This document shows positions 21,526 to 27,083 of a stretch of 27,083 nucleotides of DNA, in pieces; position 1 is the stretch's first letter; each line of letters starts with the position of its first letter. A program made the position numbers and the translations under genes. Origin of the DNA: an uncultured Clostridia bacterium (GTDB taxonomy: Bacteria; Bacillota; Clostridia; Christensenellales; Borkfalkiaceae); the NCBI GenBank assembly GCA_934249265.1, contig CAKQKQ010000015.1, positions 1-27,083 of the forward strand, given 5' to 3'. Under the pieces are notes generated by a model that was given only the letters and a program-made list of their open reading frames with translations, did no database searches and was not told the origin of the DNA.

Positions 21526-22923
21526 ATGAAAGACAGAACGTTAGTAAGAGAATTGTTTGCAAACAGTCAAGATTTTGGCGGTAAAACGATTAAAGTTGCC
21601 GGTTGGGCAAGGACGATAAGAGACTCTAAAGCATTCGGCTTTATCGAACTTAACGACGGAACTTATTTTAAAAACCTTCAGGTTGTGTTTGAAAGAGAAA
21701 ATTTAAGCAATTACGACGATATAGCAAAACTCAACGTCGGTTCTTCGTTAATCGTCGAGGGAGTGTTGGTACTTACGCCCGAGGCAAAGCAACCGTTTGA
21801 ATTAAAGGCAAAAAATATCGAGGTAGAGGGTGCGTCTTCGCCCGATTATCCTTTGCAAAAAAAGCGTCACTCGCTTGAATATTTGCGTGAAATCGCATAC
21901 CTTAGACCGAGAACCAACACGTTTAGCGCAGTTTTCAGAATAAGGAGCGAGGCGGCTTACGCAATTCATAAATTTTTCAACGAAAGGGGCTTTGTGTACG
22001 TTCATACTCCGCTTATCACGGGTAGTGACTGCGAAGGCGCGGGCGCAATGTTTCAAGTGACTACGCTTGATTTAGCAAATCCGCCCAAGACGGAAGACGG
22101 AAAAATCGATTACAGCAAGGACTTTTTCGGTAAACAAGCAAGCCTTACCGTGTCGGGACAACTCAACGGCGAAACTTACGCAATGGCGTTTTCAAACATT
22201 TATACGTTCGGCCCTACGTTCCGCGCGGAAAGAAGTAACACCACAAGACACGCCGCAGAATTTTGGATGATAGAACCCGAAATGGCATTCTGCGATTTGG
22301 CGGGAGATATGGACGTTGCCGAAGATATGGTAAAATTTATCATCAACCACGTAAAACAAACGTGTCATGCCGAACTTGAATTTTTAAATGCCTTTGTGGA
22401 TAAAGAACTTTTGAATAGATTAAACAACGTTGCCGAAAGCGACTTTGTAAGACTCACTTATACCGAGGCGATTTCAATTCTCGAAAAGGTAAAGGACAAG
22501 TTCGAGTTCCCCGTATATTGGGGTTGCGATTTGCAAAGCGAACACGAAAGATACCTCACCGAGGTCGTGTATAAAAAGCCCGTTTTCCTTACCGATTATC
22601 CCAAGGAAATCAAGGCGTTTTATATGAGACTTAACGACGACGGCAAAACCGTTGCCGCAGCCGACCTTTTAGTCCCCGGTATCGGCGAACTTATCGGCGG
22701 CAGTCAAAGAGAAGAAAGGCTCGACGTGTTGTTGCAAAAAATGCAAGAATGCGGACTTAAAGAAGAAGATTATTTCTGGTATATCAACCTCAGAAAATAC
22801 GGCGGAACAAAGCACTCGGGCTTTGGTCTTGGCTTTGAAAGAATGGTTATGTACCTCACCGGTATCGGCAATATCAGAGACGTAATTCCTTTCCCGAGAA
22901 CGGTAAACAACCTCGAATATTAA
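21526..22923 (+). CDS. asnS: Asparaginyl-tRNA synthetase
   Basis: It charges tRNA-Asn with asparagine. The 465-residue length is typical. Residues 1-100 are the OB-fold anticodon-binding domain (IKVAGWARTIRDSKAFGFIELNDG at 22-45). The class II catalytic domain has motif 1 near RSEAAYAIHKFFNERGFVYVHTP (140-162), motif 2 FRAERSNTTRHAAEFWMIE (232-250) and motif 3 GFGLGFERM with R439. It ends VIPFPRTVNNLEY, in the AsnRS rather than the AspRS manner, and SGQLNGETYAMAF (210-222) also fits AsnRS. It is preceded by its own promoter and a leader without T-box. It appears complete and single. Confidence 0.97.
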   Translation: MKDRTLVRELFANSQDFGGKTIKVAGWARTIRDSKAFGFIELNDGTYFKNLQVVFERENLSNYDDIAKLNVGSSLIVEGVLVLTPEAKQPFELKAKNIEVEGASSPDYPLQKKRHSLEYLREIAYLRPRTNTFSAVFRIRSEAAYAIHKFFNERGFVYVHTPLITGSDCEGAGAMFQVTTLDLANPPKTEDGKIDYSKDFFGKQASLTVSGQLNGETYAMAFSNIYTFGPTFRAERSNTTRHAAEFWMIEPEMAFCDLAGDMDVAEDMVKFIINHVKQTCHAELEFLNAFVDKELLNRLNNVAESDFVRLTYTEAISILEKVKDKFEFPVYWGCDLQSEHERYLTEVVYKKPVFLTDYPKEIKAFYMRLNDDGKTVAAADLLVPGIGELIGGSQREERLDVLLQKMQECGLKEEDYFWYINLRKYGGTKHSGFGLGFERMVMYLTGIGNIRDVIPFPRTVNNLEY

Positions 22924-23221
22924 TAAAAACGATATCGAAAATACGCCTATTTGTTTAATAAATCGGTTTATTTAAAAAATGTCTTATTTAAAAATCGGCG
23001 CGTCAAATTGATAAAATCGATGAAATCGGTTGATATAGTCGGTGCGTCAAATTGATAAATGCGTTTTGGTAAGCGAAGTATAAATACGTAAAATCGCGAT
23101 ATCAATAGACCGAAAAACGCAAAGTATAGACTAAAAACGGAAAAACAAACACTCAGCCGCCCGAACAAATGGGCGAGATAAACACGGCTAAATCGAGAGA
23201 TTTTAGCATAAAAGGAATATT
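22924..23221. other. Intergenic region before plsX with a 21-bp repeat
   Basis: These 298 bases include a 21-bp direct repeat (22995-23059) and a hairpin CGCCC-GAACAAAT-GGGCG (23159-23176) about 45 bases before plsX. No clear promoter was picked and no gene was seen. Confidence 0.5.
22995..23059 (+). repeat. 21-bp direct repeat between asnS and plsX
   Basis: TCGGCGCGTCAAATTGATAAA (22995-23015) recurs at 23039-23059 with one C-to-T change. The spacer of 23 bases (TCGATGAAATCGG...) contains a small inverted pair. Non-coding, unknown role. Confidence 0.7.
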
Positions 23222-24277
23222 ATGAAACTTGTAGTAGACATTTTCGGCGGAGACAATTCCCCGATAGAAACCGTTGCGGGCGCAGTCGAGGCGATAAACG
23301 AACAAAAAGATTTATCGCTTATACTCACCGGTGACGAAACGCTTATAAACGACGAATTAAAAAAGTACGAATATGACAAAAATCGCATCGAAGTAGTGCA
23401 TGCGCCCGAAGTTATTTCTTGCAACGAATCGCCCACGACGGCGATTAAAAGAAAGAAAGATTCTTCGCTCGTCGTTGCTTACGGCTTGCTTAAAGAAAGA
23501 GAGGACGTCAAAGGTTTGGTGTCCGCGGGTTCGACCGGTGCAGTTCTTGCGGGAGGAATTTTAAAACTCGGCAGAATAAAGGGCGTATCTCGTCCCGCGC
23601 TTGCTCCCGTGCTTCCCGCGCTTGTAGACGGAGAAGAAAAAGGCAACGTGCTTTTAATTGACTGCGGCGCAAACGTAGACTGCAAGCCCGTCAACCTTTT
23701 GCATTTCGCATTGATGGGTTCGATTTATATGAATAAGTTATACGGCATAGAAAAGCCGAGAGTCGCGCTTTTGTCAAACGGCGTTGAGGACGCAAAGGGT
23801 TGCGCGCTCACAAAAGAGACGTTTGCGTTGCTTAAAGATTGCCCCAATATCAATTTCGTGGGCAATATGGAAGCGAGAGACATTATATCGGGTAAGTACG
23901 ACGTCGTTGTAAGCGACGGTTTTTACGGAAACATTTGTCTTAAAAGTCTCGAGGCGGTTGCCGACGGCATGATGAGTTTAATTAAAACGAGCGTAATGTC
24001 GAGTTTCCGTCAAAAAATCGGTTTCTTGTTTATGAAACCCGCCTTTAAAAAACTTAAAAACACCATGGATTACAACAAAAAGGGTGGCGCGGTATTTTTA
24101 GGCGTTGAAAAAATAGTGGTAAAGGCGCACGGCTCGTCTAAAAGGGCGGCGTTTAAAAATGCGATTTTGCAAGCGATGAGGGCGAGCGAAAGCGGCGTAA
24201 GCGATATTATCAAGAAAGAAATTTCCGCTATGGTCGCAGCCGACGCAAGCGAAACCGCCGATAAGGAGCAAGCATGA
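23222..24277 (+). CDS. plsX: Phosphate acyltransferase PlsX
   Basis: PlsX makes acyl-phosphate from acyl-ACP for phospholipid synthesis and acts at the membrane face. The 351-residue product (family about 330-350) starts at ATG 23222 after AAAGGA. Family motifs are at the N-terminus (VDIFGGDNSPIETVAGAVEA), VISCNESPTTAIKRKKDSSL (64-83), GLVSAGSTGAVLAGG (98-112), LLIDCGANVDCKP (143-155), NGVEDAKG (186-193), NFVGNMEARDI (210-220) and VVVSDGFYGNICLKS (227-241). The usual 'DxMGGD' start reads DIFGGD here. It overlaps rnc by four bases (ATGA) in the common Firmicutes order plsX-rnc-smc, without acpP between plsX and rnc. Confidence 0.95.
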   Translation: MKLVVDIFGGDNSPIETVAGAVEAINEQKDLSLILTGDETLINDELKKYEYDKNRIEVVHAPEVISCNESPTTAIKRKKDSSLVVAYGLLKEREDVKGLVSAGSTGAVLAGGILKLGRIKGVSRPALAPVLPALVDGEEKGNVLLIDCGANVDCKPVNLLHFALMGSIYMNKLYGIEKPRVALLSNGVEDAKGCALTKETFALLKDCPNINFVGNMEARDIISGKYDVVVSDGFYGNICLKSLEAVADGMMSLIKTSVMSSFRQKIGFLFMKPAFKKLKNTMDYNKKGGAVFLGVEKIVVKAHGSSKRAAFKNAILQAMRASESGVSDIIKKEISAMVAADASETADKEQA

Positions 24278-25467
24278 TTTTTTACACTCACGAATGTGAA
24301 GACGCGCTTGGATATTCCTTTAAAAATCAAGAACTTTTAAGGCGTTGTTTTACGCACTCGTCTTACTCGCACGAGCATAAAAATTGCCAAAGCAACGAAA
24401 GGTTGGAATTTTTGGGCGATTCGGTACTCGGTTTTGTTGTGGCTAATTATTTATACGAGAAAAAAGCCGACGACAACGAGGGTAAAATGACTACCGAAAA
24501 GCAAAATCTTGTCTCAACAAAACCCCTTGCGGACGCTGCAAGGCGGTTAAAACTCGATAAGTTTTTGCTTATTTCCGACTCGCATACGTCCAACATAACC
24601 GACAAAATTTGCGAAAACTTGTTTGAAAGCGTGGTTGCGGGGTTATATCTCGACGGCGGACTCGAAGTTGCGGAAAAGTTTATTAAAAGCAATTTATTGT
24701 TTTTAAATTCAAGCAAAAAAGCCATTTCCGAGGCGGAAACCGACCCTAAAAGCAAACTGCAAATGTTGTTGCAAAAGAAGTATAAAAACGACTTCAAACT
24801 CGAGTATGCCGAGTTAAAGCGCGAAGGTCCTCCGCATAAGCCGACGTTTACTATGGCTGTCGTGATAAACGGCGAAATCGTATCCAAAGGCAAAGGTTAC
24901 AGCAAAACCGTAGCCGAGCAAGAGGCGGCGTCAATTGCTTTAAAAACGCTTGACGATAAAAAAGATAAAGATAAAAAATCAAAAGATAAAATCGGCAAAG
25001 ATTTTGCAAAAGTCGGCAAATCGTCAGACGGCGATAAAAATGCCGAAAATGTCGCGTTTACAGCAAACGGTGGCGGTAAAAACGACAATAATTTTGCAAA
25101 AAACGACAAAAAAGATAAAGATTTAAATAAGAAAAAAGGCAAAAATTTTACCGCCGAAGACAACGAAAAAGGCGATAAAAATTTTGTAAAAGAGATAAAC
25201 AAACAGCACAAAAAGAAAGCGAAAGAAGAGACAAAGTCCGCAAAAAAATCAAATGAAAATTTTGCCCGCGAAGATAAAAACGGCAACAGCGGCAAAGGCG
25301 GTAACAACAGTAAAAACCACGGAAGTTTTTTTGAAAACAAAAACGGAAAAACCGACAAACGCGCGCAAGGTAAATCAAAATTTTTTCACGGTAAATTTTT
25401 TGGCGACAAAGGCGCGAAAGAAGCGCGCTATGGTAATAAAAATAAGTCAAACAAAGAGGGAAAGTAA
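24274..25467 (+). CDS. rnc: Ribonuclease III with long lysine-rich disordered tail
   Basis: It cuts double-stranded RNA in rRNA and mRNA processing. Residues 1-150 are the RNase III domain with the signature NERLEFLGDSVL (41-52; E42, E45, D49) and ICENLFESVVAGLYLDGG (112-129). Residues 157-227 are the double-stranded-RNA-binding domain (DPKSKLQMLLQKK, FTMAVVINGE, GYSKTVAEQEAASIALKTL). Ordinary bacterial enzymes end here, at about 230 residues. This one continues to 397 with a Lys/Asn/Asp/Gly-rich low-complexity tail that repeats short Phe-centred pieces (GKDFAK, DNNFAK, GKNFTAED, DKNFVKE, NENFARED, KFFHGKFFGDK). In the second catalytic motif the position that is usually Asp (D114 in E. coli) appears as Asn (N115), while the following Glu (E118) is kept. 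The start overlaps plsX. The stop is directly followed by smc. Confidence 0.93.
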   Translation: MIFYTHECEDALGYSFKNQELLRRCFTHSSYSHEHKNCQSNERLEFLGDSVLGFVVANYLYEKKADDNEGKMTTEKQNLVSTKPLADAARRLKLDKFLLISDSHTSNITDKICENLFESVVAGLYLDGGLEVAEKFIKSNLLFLNSSKKAISEAETDPKSKLQMLLQKKYKNDFKLEYAELKREGPPHKPTFTMAVVINGEIVSKGKGYSKTVAEQEAASIALKTLDDKKDKDKKSKDKIGKDFAKVGKSSDGDKNAENVAFTANGGGKNDNNFAKNDKKDKDLNKKKGKNFTAEDNEKGDKNFVKEINKQHKKKAKEETKSAKKSNENFAREDKNGNSGKGGNNSKNHGSFFENKNGKTDKRAQGKSKFFHGKFFGDKGAKEARYGNKNKSNKEGK

Positions 25468-27083
25468 GTGAATTTAGAGAAAATCGAACTACTCGGTTTT
25501 AAGTCCTTTGCGGACAAGACCGAAATAAAACTTACGGACGGAGTAACGGGTATAGTCGGACCTAACGGTTGCGGAAAGAGTAACATTTCCGACGCAATTA
25601 GATGGGTTTTGGGCGAACAAGCACCCAAGCAACTCAGAGGTTCGTCCATGCAAGACGTTATTTTCAACGGAACAGAAAAGAGAAAGTCGCTTTCTTATTG
25701 CGAGGTATCGCTTTATTTCAACAATGAGGGCGGCAAACTTTTCCACGAACTTGAATATCAAGAGGTTATTTTCACAAGAAAACTCTTTAGAAACGGCGAC
25801 AGCGAGTATTACATAAACAAGCAACCCGCAAGAATGCGCGACATTGTTGACTTTTTGCACGAGTGCGGCGTCAGCAGAGAGGGTTATACCATAATCGGAC
25901 AAGGCAAAGTCTCCGAAATTCTTTCGAGCAAGCCCGAAGACAGAAGGGCTATTTTCGAGGAAGCCGTGGGTATCGCCAAGACGAAAAACAAGAAAAGAGA
26001 ATCGGAAAGGCGTCTTGACAGAACGAGAGAAAACATTATTCGTATCATCGACAAGACCACCGAACTTGAAAAAATACTCGAGCCGCTTGCAAAACAAGCC
26101 GAAAAAACGAGAAGTTTCAGGGCGTTGTCCGAAGAACTTAAATACCACGAAATCAACACGTATTTATACAAGCACGACAATGCCAACACGGTTAAAGAAG
26201 GCATAATGACCCGCATTAGGGGCTTTAACGAGCAAATAGCCGTTAGGTCGCAAGAACTTGAAGAGGTCAACGAGGCGTACAGAATGCACCAAGAGGAAAT
26301 TTCGCTTGCCGACGACAAAATGAAGTCCTTGCACAACGCCATACTTGCAAAGTCTATCGAGGCGGAAAAAATCGCAGGTCAAAAGAACATTTCAAACGAA
26401 AGAATAAGTTTCTTTAGAAGTGAAATCGAGAGAATACGCAAAGATTGCGAGGATAAACTTGCAACCATCGTCAGACTTTCCGACGAAAGCGCGGAAAAGC
26501 AAAAACTCATTAAAAAGCACGACGAAGAGATAAAAACGCTCACCGTAAAGGCTAAAAAATTGTCGGCAGATCTCGCTACGGTTTCGGGTCAAATTCAAGA
26601 GGGCGAACGACTCGTCAATATGATGCAGTCGAAAATTATCGAATCGGCAGAGACGCTCGCGTCGATAAACGCCGATTTAGGCTCGCTTTCGGCAGAGAAA
26701 AACGTGATATCTTCTCAACACAGCGACACGCTCGTTAAGGTTGAAGGACTCGTAAAACGTAAAGCCGATTTGCTTGCGGAAAAGCAAGAGGTTGATAGGC
26801 AAATTGCCGCGTTAGAGCGAAACGTATGCGCTAAACGTGACAGTATTAAAGAAACCGAGTCGAGCATTTCCGATACGAATAGGTTTATTTCCGAACTCGG
26901 CGACAAGATATACAAACTCAATGCCGACCTTGTTTCGCTCGAAACGAATTTGAAAATTTACTCGAGTTTAAAGGCTTCGTTCGACGGGTACGGGCCGACG
27001 GTCAAAAACCTTATGGCGGCGTCGGGCAGAGACCCCGAATTAAAGAGTAAAATCAAGGGCGTTGTGGGCGCGGTGATAAGCAC
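25468..27083 (+). CDS. smc: Chromosome segregation ATPase SMC, N-terminal part, cut by window edge
   Basis: SMC dimers with ScpA/B organise and help separate chromosomes. The start is GTG 25468, directly after the rnc stop, with AGAGGG upstream inside rnc. 538 codons are visible, and the frame is still open at the edge. The N-terminal head has LLGFKSFADKTEI (8-20), Walker A GPNGCGKSNI (31-40), AIRWVLGEQ (43-51) and YTIIGQGKVSEIL (141-153), the conserved Q-loop region. From about residue 165 the protein is a long coiled coil. The last visible part (KASFDGYGPTVKNLM and onward to VVGAVIS) is the start of the hinge domain. The C-terminal head lies outside the window. It is transcribed with plsX and rnc. 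Confidence 0.96.
   Translation, partial: MNLEKIELLGFKSFADKTEIKLTDGVTGIVGPNGCGKSNISDAIRWVLGEQAPKQLRGSSMQDVIFNGTEKRKSLSYCEVSLYFNNEGGKLFHELEYQEVIFTRKLFRNGDSEYYINKQPARMRDIVDFLHECGVSREGYTIIGQGKVSEILSSKPEDRRAIFEEAVGIAKTKNKKRESERRLDRTRENIIRIIDKTTELEKILEPLAKQAEKTRSFRALSEELKYHEINTYLYKHDNANTVKEGIMTRIRGFNEQIAVRSQELEEVNEAYRMHQEEISLADDKMKSLHNAILAKSIEAEKIAGQKNISNERISFFRSEIERIRKDCEDKLATIVRLSDESAEKQKLIKKHDEEIKTLTVKAKKLSADLATVSGQIQEGERLVNMMQSKIIESAETLASINADLGSLSAEKNVISSQHSDTLVKVEGLVKRKADLLAEKQEVDRQIAALERNVCAKRDSIKETESSISDTNRFISELGDKIYKLNADLVSLETNLKIYSSLKASFDGYGPTVKNLMAASGRDPELKSKIKGVVGAVIS

Noticed and set aside
23520..23545. tRNA-like T-loop (GGTTCGACC)
   Set aside because: It lies inside plsX coding sequence (AGSTGA motif) and has no matching cloverleaf around it.

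Overview
The window looks like a piece of a bacterial chromosome from a moderately A+T-rich member of the Clostridia (Firmicutes). The evidence is the plsX-rnc-smc order, a TSCPD-domain gene paired with a DUF4364 gene, strong AGGAGG-type ribosome binding sites, TTGNNN-17-TATAAT-like promoters, and a perfect Bacillus-type LexA/SOS box. A finer placement (perhaps an uncultured gut lineage) is only a guess.

Left part (1-4023): a large secreted beta-propeller/NHL-type protein on the minus strand runs off the left edge. Divergent from it is a gene for a small regulator-like protein (2204-2848). Its probable promoter is followed directly by a 14-bp SOS operator. A second minus-strand surface protein (3259-4023), with a signal peptide and a C-terminal membrane anchor, separates this gene from the phage genes.

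Phage-derived block (4096-14464, plus strand): the order is terminase large subunit, a small protein resembling the tail end of small terminases, P22-like portal, scaffold, HK97-fold major capsid, head-completion adaptor, P22 gp10-like tail hub/stabilisation protein, an unrecognised beta-rich protein, a 72-residue protein that appears to start with the rare codon ATT, and a coiled-coil protein. All frames are open. No integrase, replication gene, repressor, capsid protease, tape measure, tail spike, holin or endolysin is visible. The block can be read as a short-tailed (podovirus-like) head-and-connector locus that is either a defective prophage or a domesticated particle (a PBSX-like or gene-transfer-agent-like system). 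With the SOS-box regulator upstream it is the best candidate for an undescribed system here. The major capsid gene is set apart by a 419-bp non-coding gap and is bracketed by strong hairpins without U-tracts. A short array of AGCGGC-type repeats and an intrinsic terminator follow the last gene.

Right part (15065-27083): ordinary chromosome. It has a multi-pass membrane protein, a small XRE regulator, a minus-strand DUF4364-TSCPD pair, an operon-like set (unknown protein, NUDIX hydrolase, CPBP membrane protease), a short epoxyqueuosine-reductase-like iron-sulfur protein, a 46-residue orphan, asnS, and plsX-rnc-smc, with smc cut by the right edge. The RNase III has an unusual lysine-rich disordered tail of about 170 residues. 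A palindromic intergenic element occurs three times between 16030 and 20720. Several intergenic regions are long, A-rich and full of short degenerate repeats. No tRNA, rRNA, CRISPR array or insertion sequence was seen.
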